64,000 nt of DNA from Campylorhamphus procurvoides (lineage: Eukaryota; Chordata; Aves; Passeriformes; Dendrocolaptidae), in assembly GCA_013396655.1 (NCBI GenBank), contig WBMV01001018.1, positions 2,655,728-2,719,727 on the forward strand. The letters are read 5' to 3'. Position 1 is the stretch's first letter, and each line of letters opens with the position of its first letter. Positions 41,264-54,130 of the stretch are shown here, piece after piece. The notes below the pieces were generated by a model. That model was not told where the DNA came from. It did not search any database and worked only from the letters and a program-made list of their open reading frames with translations. Made by a program: the position numbers and the translations under genes.

Positions 41264-42227
41264 CTAAGCAGATTCAGCATATCAAAAAAGTGGAACAGTG
41301 AACACTTCTTGCAGTTCACAAGTGCAGTGATGTTACCAGGAACACACAGTCACCTGTGGCTTCTCAGCAAAAGCATAACCAAGCACAATCTTTCTTTCTA
41401 AAAATGGATAATTTTAGATAATTTCTCTAGTTCTCCTACTGATTTGTATTATATACAGCATCCAAGTTCACCTTGAGAAGCAGTCTGTTGCAGTCTTCTG
41501 TAGCGTACAAATGTATTGGTGCTTTATTTTTTTCTTAATACCTAGAAGGCATTAAGTCTTGTTTTTATTACCTGCAATGGAAAAATGTTACTAAGTTTGT
41601 GGTTTTTTCCTGTTGCTCCCACAACATCAAGAAATTACTTGTCTGTTGGGGGGCTAAAGGCTCTACACTCCAACTAACAGGCAAACCAGGATTTCACACC
41701 CTGGAACAGACTCTCTAGCAAAGGTCTGGTTTCCACACTCGCTGTCTCCCACCCTGCTTCCCTTAGTGCACCCCTACGCTCTCTCCATCTTTTCCTCCAC
41801 TCCACATTTACTTGCAGGCCTTCTGGATCTTTCCTCAACACCTACAGTGGTCTGAGGTCCTGGCAGATGGCAGCTGAAGAACCAGGGCACAAAGCTCTGG
41901 CTGAGTCACTTGCACCCCACCACCCATGCAGGGGACACTGCCTGTCACCTCATCAGCTGTACCATGTGAGCTGGGTGGCAGAAGGAAAACAGCTCTGTTG
42001 TCTGACCCAGCACAGCACCTGCTCAGGCACAGAACGATCTGGCCTGGAAAGCACAATAGCACACTGGGAGTGTCTCCCATTGATGCAGCCTCCAAAATCT
42101 GCTGTGAAGCACAGGAGATGCCATTCTCCTTCCTTCCCTAAACACAGCAGACTAGGCAAGCCTTTGTACTTCCTTTGGTTAAGTTTAAGAGGTACAAAGA
42201 CACGGCTACATCAATATCTAAACTTAC

Positions 42228-45200
42228 CTTCTTTAAGAGGGGTTTTTGGAGGAATATTCTCCTTGCTATCATACTGGAAAGCTTTGGAAGGATCAAAACG
42301 CTTAATGCCCTGCACTGCACACAGTTGCTCCTGAAGGTGTCTGTTGGTTTGCTTTTCTTTGGCTAGTAGTGCACGCAGTTTGGAGGTATCCTAGAGAAAA
42401 CGTGACACTTGGAATTTAGATTAAGAACAGGAGAAGAGCCTCTTCTTATATCTTAACCATTTACTTAAGCAGACATTTTACCTGATGCTAAACGTACATA
42501 CACAATTACTGGTGGCATTAAAAACCCAACCCAAACAGGGTGCAACACCACTAAGCAGTATATTAGTCTGAACCAGCTGCTCCTTTCAGCAGCTAGTTTA
42601 ATAAGTTTAGAACCTCCAAAAGAGGTAAGAAAAGCCAACTAAACTAAGAGTAGGAGTAGTTATTTGCACTGCTGATCCCTCTGTATGTCATACATTCAGT
42701 GAAAAATAAAACAGGTTCTCTTGGCATTTCTGGAGGCTGGTGGTTTGTTTTAACCTGGTTTGTGCAGGGAATTTAAGAACCATAGAAAGTAAGTAGCTTG
42801 CAGGATTAGTCTATAAATATTTAGAGCAATTAAACAAAGGCATCAAACACATTAATAATACGCAGATTTCTAATTTTTCATTTTCCAAACCTGCTTCAGG
42901 TGGGCATTCTCTTCCTTCAGCTTCATAACATGTTTGATTTTTTGTTTCTGGTTCTGGTGGCCAAGTAGTTTAGCATAGGCATCACTCAGTTTATTCACTT
43001 CTTCCCAGGCTGCACCGTGCTCCTGTAGGAGTGCATTCTTCTCTGCTTCAAATGCATCTAGTTGTTCCTGATACAAATTGAATCATTTAGAAATCTTTAA
43101 ACTAAACATAGCTTTTTACTGAACTGCGATCTACACAGGAAGATTGGTTTGGGAAGGGGACTAGGTCGTTCAATGGATAGTAACTTAGGAAAGGGCTGCA
43201 GGATAAATGACTTAACAGGAAGTAGCACTTTTACTTGTCAAGAGTAGAAGTTGAGCCAACTGCAAAAGTCTTGAGTCAACAGATACTAATAAACACCTAC
43301 TTCACAACACACCTGAAATGGCTTAGTTTTGTTATGCAACTCTTCATACAGATTACGCCAGGTCTTTATCTCTTTTTTTAAGCTAGAGGTCACATCTTCA
43401 TTTACAGCTTTCCTAAAAAGCAAGAAGTTTCATTATGTTCATTGTTAGCTCTCAGCAATTCTTCCCAATATAACTTGGATGTCCCATAATATGCAGGTTT
43501 AGTTTGAGTAATTTACCTTGATCTTTCTGCTTCAAGTTTCCTTTTCAGATCATCAGTTTGCTCTTCCATTTTTTCCTGAAGTTGAGTAATTTGTGTAAGG
43601 CAAGATTCTTTTGTTCTCTCTATTTCTGCTTCCTTTAGTGCAAGCTTCGTTTGGACTTCTAAAAGCATCCTGAGGAAAATATCACCATTTCTTAAAGAAC
43701 TCTTAAATTTACTTTTTTACACTACTCCAAATCTGAAAACACAAGTAACCACAACTGAAAAGCTGATAGTAGAAGAACTGAAATAAAGGTTTGCACAAAC
43801 AGTGGCACAGAGAGAACAATGCTACAGAAAGCAATCAAGTTTAAGATGTACAATATTTAACTTCTATGAGGAAGCAAGCACTGTTTTTGAAGCAAGGAAA
43901 GGTCATGTTTCTTATATATGGCTGTTCAATGCCAGCAGCTTTAAGCAGAGATAGTTTAGTAGTTAGACTTTACATGCAGAGATCTGCCCAAGCAGAAACT
44001 AATCAAACTGTTTTGGTGTGGATGTACTTATGATCTCAAAAACCCTACACTTAGAAGCACTGCCTCCCCTCTTCAGCCTCAGCTGTTTGTTCCACCAACT
44101 AGGTGGAGACTAAGAATCCCTTCCCTGCCAAATCAGCAAATCAACAAGGAAATATCTCTTGAGTTTTTCTTTTGCCAGCTATAATGGGGAGGAAAAAGGG
44201 CAGCACCTTAACCAGCACAGAGAACATGGACCACTAAACTGCTGTTAGACAGTCAGAGAAGCTTGTCCTCAGCTAGTGGCCTAACACAACTTCTTGGGTG
44301 TTAATTCTAATCAGTTGCACTGTGGTGCCTCATATTAGGCAAAAGGACCTTGGTTTACACATCACTAGTGTGACAATTTAGGGATGGTTAGTTGGCCTTT
44401 GCTTGTGAGCAGAATTTGAGTGACACATTGTTCAGACTAGAGCAGCAAAGAGTGAGCTCTGCATTAAGTGTTTGTCTCCCCTGTGGATCTTATTTGTTAA
44501 ACAGTCACTGTAACTGCTATTGCTGAAAATGACAACAGTCCAACATATTTCAGTCAAGTATTTTCCTTTTCCTCTATGTTCCACGTGTAGGGAAAGGTTT
44601 CCTAATGCATATAAGCTTAATAAACTTTGTCTGTCAATATATTCAACCTTTTGCACTGGGAAAATCAAGAAACTTCAGCTTACACCAAAATGCTGACCTT
44701 GCCTGGTAGAGCACCACATTAAGTTCTAGTTAGAAAGGCAAGCCTGAGTTTGCATTATTTAAATTAAGGAAGACTGTCTGTGTAGTACCTTGCACATTCT
44801 TCTTTTGCTTTGTTTTTAGTGTATTCTGCTTCCTGAAGCAACTGCAGATTCTCTTGGCCTACTTTTTTTAGGTTGGCAACTTCTTCTTGCAGAGAGGTAT
44901 TCTCCAGTTTAAGACTGCATATTTCTTCAGCTGTTGTCTTCTTGTAGCTGGTATTACAATGCAAATAAGTCTTGTTACTTCAGGCAAAATACAGATTGAC
45001 ATGTACACAAGAACAATACAAGCTCATGCTGACAACTACCAAAGATTTTCTAATCTGAAGGTATGGCAGTGTTCTGGAACTGATAAATCCAAAGGTAAAA
45101 AACAAGCCACAACACAATTCCATAAAGCCATAAGCACTAACACTATGACAAGTTCTGTGATACAGATATTTTCATCTTTTTGTAATTATCTTAAAACACA

Positions 45201-48200
45201 AAAAAGCTGCTGTATGTGAAGCTTATTTTAAACACCAAAAGACCTCCTGTCTTCAGTTTGCATTGGCAAATATCACATTGGATCCTTCACAGGTGCCATG
45301 CAGACCTAACAATAACAGTATCACTTTTTACATATTTCCACAATCTACATGATTTGAGATACAAGATTCACAAGAACTATAGGAAGCTAATCTTGAATTC
45401 AGTTCAAGTTTTGAGCCTAAACAAGGTCTTTTAGCAAGAGATTTTAGTGCAAAGAGAATATCATCACTAGTTAAAACTCTCATTGTAATTCAAGAGCACT
45501 TAACTACTCCAACTGGTTGCATTTTGGAAGAAAAAACATCTTGTTTCCTGAACTAGATACTGAGTATGTTGTTACACTTGCCTAGTACTTAAGGAATAAA
45601 TTCTTCAAGCCATCAAATACTTCATCACAGACTCCTCTACTCTAATGCCAACACTCATATACAGTGTGAAGTAACAAGGCACATGAATGGTGTATTTCAT
45701 CATCATCTTAGAGATAATCCCTGTCCTGTACCTTAATGAAACTTAAATACCTTTCAAAGTCAGCAATAGTCTCCCCAAGTTTCTGCAGTGCATCCCTGTG
45801 CGCTTCTTGGATTTGCAACACAGCACTCCTATGAGTTTCATTGATTTGCTCCAACTCAGCATTCTTCCTGAAAATAAAAATTCAGCATTCCACACTGGAG
45901 AGAAGTATGTCTGAACACATCACCAAATGCTGTTATCAGTTACAGAAGGCTTGTTGTGACAAGCCAGTAACTTCCCATGTACCAAAGCACAATCTTCACA
46001 GCAGATATAACTAAGCATTTGCCCCTCCTCATATTTTACAAGACAGCTATAGAATAGACTGAACACCTAATAGTAAATTTCTAATATATGAAAGGAAGAA
46101 ACAACTGGCTTGAAAATCTTTCCTAGTCATTGCCCCTCCAGGGCAGAAACACCCAATATAACACACATGTAGCTTACTGTGCACAGCAAGGTCACAGCAC
46201 TAAATACCAACATTTCAAGCAAATCTCAACAAGCTAATGGTTTTAAATTAAGACAATGTCGAACTGATTCAAGTTATTGTTCACAGTGATGAGATCTAAT
46301 CCCTACCAATAATCAACAAACAGTAAGAAATAACTTCAGACCTGGCCAGGTCTCTCAAATCTGAACTGGGCTCAGAAGTTTTGTTTATGCTACTGATTTA
46401 ACATTTTTCCTTTCCAAGTTTTAAAACCAGAAAGTTTTTCACAAACCTTTTCAACTTTCCTTCCATCTGTGCAAGTTCAAGACCTTGAGATTTGATTTCT
46501 TGTTCCAATTGTTTCACCAACTTTTCAGCTTTCTTCTCCTTTGCATGTAATTTATTCAGCTCATTCATGGTACTATTCAGCTCTTCTTCAAGAAGAAGTC
46601 TCTCACTTGTTACCTCATCCTGCAACTCCAGTAACTTCTGCTGTATTGATGCAGATGACTCCTGCATGCCAGAATACCACAGATTTTAAAACTACCAGTA
46701 CTTTTCTACAGTAAAGGCTACTTTGCAGTGTTTAAACTTCATGTGACAGGAGTAAGGTCAAATCTACAAGAAGAACCAGAACACCCATCATACCAGCAAC
46801 GATTCTTACAGCTATGGGACCACACAGTTTCTGCTGGCCAGCGCCCACTTGTACATTCCATTGGTAAGACCATTATTAATACAGCCACCTCATGCATAAC
46901 CTAAACCAGAACCTTTAGTGCCAGTCCTTGGCAGTTTATTTTTAGACTGCTTTATAGTCTGTATTTACCTTCTCTTGCTGCAGCTGAGAGACAACCTCCT
47001 CATGTTTCTGGAGCAGTTTTTGGTGTTCTTGTTGCTCCAAAACAATTTTTTTTTTCAGGTCTTCTATTTCGGCATTCATACTCAGGACTTTTCCCCTGGT
47101 CTCAGACAACTCTTTCTCTGCATAGAGAAATTGTCAATATGACACAAATTCTCCATTTTCAAAGACCTACAGCAACTATTGTATCTATTCTTAATAGTAC
47201 TTCCATTCTAGCTTTAAAGTTAGTTCTACCTGAGTAACCCTCCATGGAAACACCAAATCAGACTTAACAGATGTTAAATGTGAGGTAATTTCCCTGTTGT
47301 TAAAAACATGCCCAGATGCTTTCAGCTTGAGTGCAGAGACTCAACTTTTAACTTGGAACAAACCAGTCTAAACTGATATTTTAGAACAAACCTATTTGAG
47401 ATGCTATTTGAGATCCATGTCAGTGATCCCACATATGGAACAGTGTACAAGTACTAACCATTACCTTTTTCTTGTTGAAGCAACTGACACCTTTCAGTAA
47501 GTTCCTTCACCAGTTTACATGATTCTTCCTCTTTTGTTTTGAGGGTATCCCTCAGGATCTGAATATGTTGGTCTTTCTTAATCAGTGTCTCCTCCATCTG
47601 AGCAATATCCAGTTTGTATTTCTCAGCAGTTTCTGCAACGCTACTGCAGCAGAAGATTCAGGCACTTGTTACTACTAAATTTTGTTTATAAACTTACACT
47701 TCATCACAAAGGAAAAACACTTAGGACTGTTGGTTTCCAACAGGACAACTGTCTTCACCTAGTTTTCCAGACACAAGTTTTTACACTGTAAGACTGCTTC
47801 ACATTGATACAAAACTCTTCCACATTATTGCTTAGCCCAGAAAAGCACAAAGGCATTTAGAAAGGTAATTAAAATCGCATTTTACAACCCCTTTCCACTG
47901 TGTGGAAAAACACCCCATTTCCCTCCTCTGTAACTGTTGTCAAGGTTCGACTTCACCAGTCATGAGGCTTAGTTTAACCGTATTTTAACTTCTCCCAGCC
48001 AATCTGAGAACAATTTGTTGTTACCTGAGCTCTGTGATGTATTCCAGAAGTTTTTCAGTGTCAGACTTTTCTTCAACTTTCTCTCTCGCAGTAGCAGACC
48101 TAAAAATCAGGAAGTTTTTATGATAGATACATTTAAGCAAATTCAGAGCTACGTAGTAACTTTCCATAATCCAGTGTGGCTGACAAACTGATATTTGCAC

Positions 48201-51200
48201 TAAGTGGTGATTCTACCCTCTTTTCCTACTTGTTACATATGGTCTTCTCATTTGTAGTAAAGATGCTGAACCCTGTTCTGCCACAAGCAGTATGCCACAA
48301 ACATCACAATGCATAAACATAATATGCCTATTGTGACAAATTATAATTTCCTCCCTTTGTGACCTGAACTACCTGCATAATCAGCTTTGTGTATTTTAAT
48401 ATTCAAGTTAGTGTTGCAATGCAAATCATGCAAAACTGGCATAAATATACCTTATAAGTTCAACCCTCCTAGGTCACCATCCTCAGCAATAGCCCACACA
48501 TTAGTGCACTGTTCCTGTGCAGCAAAAGACATTATTTGGCCAGAACAGAAAGTGCTGATTTAGAATTCAGTTTCTATTTACATAAAGCTGCTGAAGCCAA
48601 GCCACTCTGCAGTTGCCTTTCTTCAGGAAGCAACTGTGAAAGCACGACAATGGCTCTTTGGTGCCCCTCTCTGGAGAACGTGCACATGTCCAGGGAATCT
48701 CTGTGAAATGCCTGGCTGCTGAATTAGGATTTCAGCTCCTGCTCTAATGCTTTTTCATTCTTGCTTATTCCTATCTTTGTAGTCTAAAGAATCAGAAGTA
48801 TTCCATTTACATGAACAACAATTCTTGTCTCAAGAGCTATGTCTTACCTCCCCACTCTATACCCAAGACAACCCCACCCATACCATGCTAGAAGACTAAG
48901 GGCTGACATGATGTCTCTCTTTTGGAAGAGGCTTAAATACACTACAGGAACAATGTTTTGTATGGCTGTTTTATAAGAACACAGCAGTTCTTAGAACTTC
49001 ATTACATCACATTTATGCCAGGTAACCAACACTGACAATGTCTGTTCCTTCTCAATAGGGAGACAGCCTCTGTTTTGCTTTACTATAAGGGATAAGCATG
49101 TAGCAAAGCTAGATAATATCATGTCAACCAAGTCAATTCCCTTTCTACTACTTACAGTTTTTCTTCCAACTGTGCTACTTTTCCTTTTGAATGTTCTAGA
49201 TTCCTTTGCACTTCCTGCAGCTTCATTTCCATGTTTTCCTGCTTTGCAAGTACACTCTTAAAAAAAAAAAAAAACCAACCACATAATAACATTAAAATGC
49301 GATTTAGTAAAAAATGCCAAGTCCATTGTGCAAGAGACAGTGGTAAACTGAAACCAATTCATCACTACAGTTTAATGATAGTGCCTGATATTATGCTAAA
49401 TGTGATTCCAAGTATCTCTCTGTAAAGATATCAGCCATTTATTAGAACAACCAGCACCAGAAAAATACAAACATGTAAGAGCTTATGATCACTGGTGTTC
49501 AAAGAGATTCATAGCCTGACCAGACTGACATTAAGAATACCATAAATACCAATACTAGAAACACCAGAGGTATTTCTGTGCTTCCCTATTTAAACTCACA
49601 TTTACTCTGCAGATCTGCAAAATCAAGAACATTCATCGATTGATCTTTCATTCCCTATTTTCACTCTACAGAGGGTAGAGCAAACTACCAAGCTGAGGAC
49701 AGAAACAACACATGATCTGCAGTTCTGAGCTAAGCCCTTCATTCTTTGCTCCTGAACAGCTCAGAATTGCTGTGCTGTGCAGCACAAACAGTCCTACCTT
49801 TTCCTTAGCATCCCTCATGTTTCTGAGCTTCATTAACTCCATGCACAGGCTGCTCATTTTCTTTGGCACACCATCTTCAGAAAGCTTGATAGAGAAGAAT
49901 GTAAAATCACCAAGTGTAACTCCTCCAATATGAATTGCTCTCCACAAAATCCTTTCAAAGTGTTCCCCTCCCACTCTGTGTTTAGAGAGAAGTGCACAAG
50001 ATTCCAAACCAGACACACTCTATCCCTGTGCCAATGAAGGGGCACAGGGAATACCAAAACAGATGCTGATCAGCACCTTAAGCTTCCTCTTGCACAGGGA
50101 GCCCAATAACAGCAAAGGCAAAGCAAATATGCACTTATTTGTCTGGATACCTTTGACTTTAGTAGTTCATTGCTTCTTTTCAGTTCCAGAAGCTGTCTTT
50201 TCAGGCATGCAACATTTGCTGAAAGAGACGTTTTCTCCTGAACCGCAGCACTCAGCTTGGCTTCAGTCTTAACAAAATCCTCATCCAGAGCCTGAAGTTT
50301 TTTATCCTGCTCTCCACGCTCTCTCACTAAAGCACGAATCTAAAATAAAAGAATTATTTTCTTTATTTACTAGTATAATTTCTTTACAATAACATCATTA
50401 GTTTAGTGTCTCCAAGAAAACACCAGGCCTAAGTATCCAAACTGTATTAAACTACATTCAGAATACATATCAAACTCTGTCATTCACAGGAAGGAGGTAA
50501 GAGAATCACCACAATTCTCTGTTATTATACACCATACACTTACAGTTGCAGAACATGTTAAAGTTAGAATAGTCTTAGCTTTAATTTGCAACAGAAGCCA
50601 ACTCTCCTCTTTGACTGTGACAGACAAGAACACAGTGTGACATCTGAGGCACAAGGCTCAATTAGTACACAGAAGTGTACTGATACCCTTAAACTTTAAA
50701 ATTATGACAATCATTAAGCAAAAATCTCAGCTAACAGTTGTAAAATAAAACAGAACTTTTTTGGTGTACCAGACACAGGACTCAGTTCTCTTTTTGAGAA
50801 GACTGACAGTATAGCTGTTTGCAATGAGCAGGAATTAATGCAATTCCATTAGCAAACCCAATGCTTTGTACATCCCATAACATCTAATAATCTCTGCTCT
50901 GCACAGAGCTGTTTGCAAACTACCTGTATGCCAGCTTGTATTTTCTATTATGGTTAGAGGGAAATATGACAGGAATGCACTCCCACAACATATTCATACC
51001 TCCTTCTCTAGTGCCTTCTGTTTCTTTTTCTCTCTCATAAGCATAAGATCTCTTTTAGTCTTCACAATCCCATTACCTGGCTTTGGAAAACAGAGGTGTT
51101 AGAAATAGTTAAATTGATCTCTAGTTGCACACCAGTTGAACGACGCAGTTGAATATAAGACTGGGTGTCTTCATATGGATTATAAAGATACACACAAAAT

Positions 51201-52630
51201 AAAAAACAAACCTTTCTCTCCCACACACAGGGCATACAAATATCAGGTTAGGATGGGATTTATCACTGTACTTTCTCACAGCAATGCTCTGAAGGGACAG
51301 CTAACAGAATTGCAACAGAAAGGAGATTAAGAAAGTTGGAGACATAAGCATTCCCTAAACTTCATCAAAAACACTTTAACCTTTTAATCACAGGTTTGTT
51401 TGCAAAATTTCATCCAAAACCATCAACAGTAGTGAACTGAATTAATAATTCAAGGTTATCATTTTTCCACTTGTTAAGCTATGCATCTTCATATCCTTGC
51501 ACATGGCAACGAGAACCTGTTCCTGCAGTACCATCCCCTCTTGCTTCTTTCTACTCTGCTCTGTCCACCCCATGAAAGCAGGAACAGAAACTCAACCTTC
51601 TTAAAAAGAAGCAGCCACACCAGAATTCCACAGTGACCAAGAGCAAAAGAGAGCCAAATATTGGAACACCAAAAATAAGCTGCTCTGTAGTCCTAAGGAA
51701 CCATCACATGATGCTGCAATTTCATTTTCCCTGCTTAGTTACTACAGAATACAAGCACAACCATAGTTTACTTGGGTAGGTTAACAGTAATTGCATGAAA
51801 GTCTACATGGTTTAACCAGTCAGAGGTTTAGCTGGGATTTAACAGTGCTACAGACACCACAGAAGAGTCTTACTGTTGATCCAAGGGATGTGAGTCTCCT
51901 TTTAGTTACAGGGGTGGGTGCACTCTTCTCACTGCTCAGATTTGTCTCACCTGCAGAAAAGAATGGTGCAGGGAGGGAAATTTAACCAGACTAGACAAGG
52001 CTAATTGACTGTGTACAAAAGACAGCACACCAGCTGGTTATTGGGCTACCCACTTCAAACCCAACACCAGCTGCTTTCTTATTGCAACCAGGCAGTTCAA
52101 TATTAACCATCTGGGCACTTGACAAAGTTTAGAGAGAGACTACCAGATGACAGCCAGATTTGAGAATTCAGCTTCTGCCAAGCTTTCCCCCCCTCCCTAA
52201 TCCAGATCCACAGTGTTAGTTTTCAACTACGGGATGCTTTAGATATGAAAACCCCATGAAAATATCACTAAAACCAAGTAGTTAAATCATCTATTTGACC
52301 TCCAGAGGCCCCCCCTAATTAGCAAAAGTCACATATTAAGCTGTTTTAAGAAGATTCAGTAAGAAGTGTTTTTACAGCTGCTGTTCCCTTGAGCTGGAAA
52401 GCAGGCAGTGTCTCTCTGCAGCAGAGACCAATTTCTGAACAGCAGAGCAGTAACAGCACATAAGCACTAACAATTGCAGCATTCAAAGGTACCATACCAT
52501 TGTGTTCTGTACAATTTTCATGATTACTCACTCTTGTGTCTCCCAGCCCCTTGGCACGCTTCAGAGGACAGCAAACGTCTCATTTCACCTGATGGTTTAA
52601 CATCACAGGATCCATGCAGGGGGGTACATG
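42228..52630 (-). CDS. HMMR: Hyaluronan-mediated motility receptor (exons 2-17)
   Basis: HMMR (RHAMM, CD168) is a long coiled-coil protein of the mitotic spindle and centrosome that also binds hyaluronan. Exons: 52,532-52,630; 51,874-51,950; 51,000-51,080; 50,151-50,339; 49,798-49,884; 49,156-49,256; 48,025-48,099; 47,465-47,643; 46,969-47,117; 46,447-46,661; 45,751-45,867; 44,789-44,947; 43,517-43,669; 43,313-43,412; 42,891-43,067; 42,228-42,390. They total 2,121 nt (707 codons), with GT-AG introns and matching phases throughout. Diagnostic pieces include [35 protein letters not shown] and [17 protein letters not shown]. The C-terminal hyaluronan motif around KIKHVMKLK is intact; the second is altered. 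Exon 2 is strongly diverged and recognised by GSCDVK plus length and phase. The conserved start exon was not found upstream, and the last exon is uncertain, so this record is partial at both ends. Confidence 0.93.
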
Positions 52631-53129
52631 CTAGAAATGAGATTTTCAGATAGGCAAAGAACTATGAAGGTCATTGATAGTTTGCAACTTCAATGTGCTG
52701 AGTCTGGTAACACATTTAAATTAAATCCACTTAAAAAAAAGAAAAAAAAACACAAAAAATTGGAGCCTAAGTTCTCATCCTCCCCCCAGATAAAACATAC
52801 AGTCACATGGTGGGGGAGAGGGTTTGTTTATCACACTGCCACTAGAATTAAAAACTGAATTACATATACAAACATTGCAAGGCATTTCATTAGCGACACC
52901 AGCACACATAAACCTCCATAAAGAAAAAATCCAAATGGTTAAAGGATCTTAATGCCAATTGGTGAAAAAGTCAGCCTGAAGTGTTAAAAATTAGAGAGCA
53001 AACATCACTAGTTTTTTAAACCATCATTTGCCAGTTTAGAAGATACTACTTAAATATTAGTGAATGCCTTTTCCTCCTAATAACTTTTCCTTGAAATAGC
53101 TAAGTTACTTAAGCTTTTATAAGCTCACG

Positions 53130-53710
53130 GGTGGGTCTGATATAAGGCATTAGTAAGGTACTAACACTGAACAGAGATAAGTTACTAATAATAGAGGAAC
53201 TAACACTGAAAGCGTAAGGGAACTAACACTGAAAGCGTTAATAGAAATAATAGCGAGAACTTTTGCTGAAGTTACAAGGACAGACTGCATAGTTGAGGTC
53301 ATAAATAGCTACGAGATAAGATGCTATAAGAAACAAAAGGTTCTTCCAGCGCCTGCCAGGGAACCTGGCCTAAGCAAGTTTCGGACCAGAGGTGTAAAAG
53401 GCAAAGGGAGGAAGATCCACCCATGGCCTTCATCCCCACGACCACCAGAGAGCAACACGGAGGCGCAGGAAGGAGGAGCGAAGGGAGGGGACATGGAAAT
53501 ACCTTCCACGAACTGATTATAATAAACTTGCCTCTTCCCGGGAATAGTGTAAATACGCACAGGGGGGTTATGAACATGTAACACGTACAGTGCATAAAAC
53601 CCCTGCCCAAGGTTTTGCGGGTGCGCACGCCTTTGGTGGAGCCATGCCCCGCGCACCCGAACAAACCGTGCCCCTCTATACCCAGCCGGCTGCAAAGATA
53701 TTATCCCACA
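53130..53710 (+). mobile_element. LTR-like sequence (avian endogenous retrovirus type) upstream of NUDCD2
   Basis: This segment differs from its flanks. It has a repeat-rich left part, an AATAAA at about 53,523-53,528, a TATA-like cataaaacccc near 53,594, and then ggtgcgcacgcctttggtgg followed by gccccgcgcacccg. That last arrangement resembles the 3' portion of avian ERVL-type LTRs as I remember them. It ends roughly before the gc-rich NUDCD2 island. No internal viral genes are present, so it would be a solo LTR, sense to NUDCD2. I could not fix the ends or a target-site duplication, so boundaries are approximate. Confidence 0.45.
53159..53240. repeat. Short direct repeats inside the LTR-like sequence
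   Basis: The phrase actaacactgaa occurs three times within about 80 bp. The last two copies share a longer unit, gaactaacactgaaagcgt. Clustered short direct repeats of this kind are common in the U3 part of LTRs, where they can act as enhancer units. They may equally be simple local duplication. Confidence 0.7.
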
Positions 53711-53734
53711 AGGCAGGTCCCCATTCCCTGTCCC

Positions 53735-54130
53735 CGTTCCCCCCGTACCGGCGCTGCCCCGGCGGTGCTGGCGGTGCGGCCCGGCCGCGCTCCCGCCGNG
53801 CGCAGTGCGGTGCGGGGCGCGGTGCGGTGCGGAGCTGGGCCGCTCCTGGGTGTGAGCGGGCCCGAACGGAGCCGCCGTGCCACATGTCGGCCCCGTTCGA
53901 GGAGCGCAGCGGCGTGGTGCCCTGCGGGACGCCGTGGGGCCGCTGGTACCAGACGCTGGAGGAGGTGTTCATCGAGGTGCGCGTCCCGCCGGGCACCCGC
54001 GCCAAGGACGTGCGGTGCAGCCTGGGCAGCCGCGACATCGCCCTGGCCGTGCGGGGGCAGGAGCTGCTGCAGGTACCGCCGGGACAGGACGGGCGGGGGA
54101 CTCGCAGGGGCGCGGGCCCTAACCCTAAAC
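53735..54130. promoter_or_regulatory. NUDCD2: CpG island at the NUDCD2 start, probably shared with HMMR
   Basis: This CpG-dense block spans the NUDCD2 start codon and the first splice donor. In human NUDCD2 and HMMR are head-to-head neighbours, and the same divergent layout holds here. A bidirectional promoter is therefore expected, though no transcript evidence is available. A single N at 53,799 marks an unresolved base within the GC-rich core. No TATA box is evident. Confidence 0.7.
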
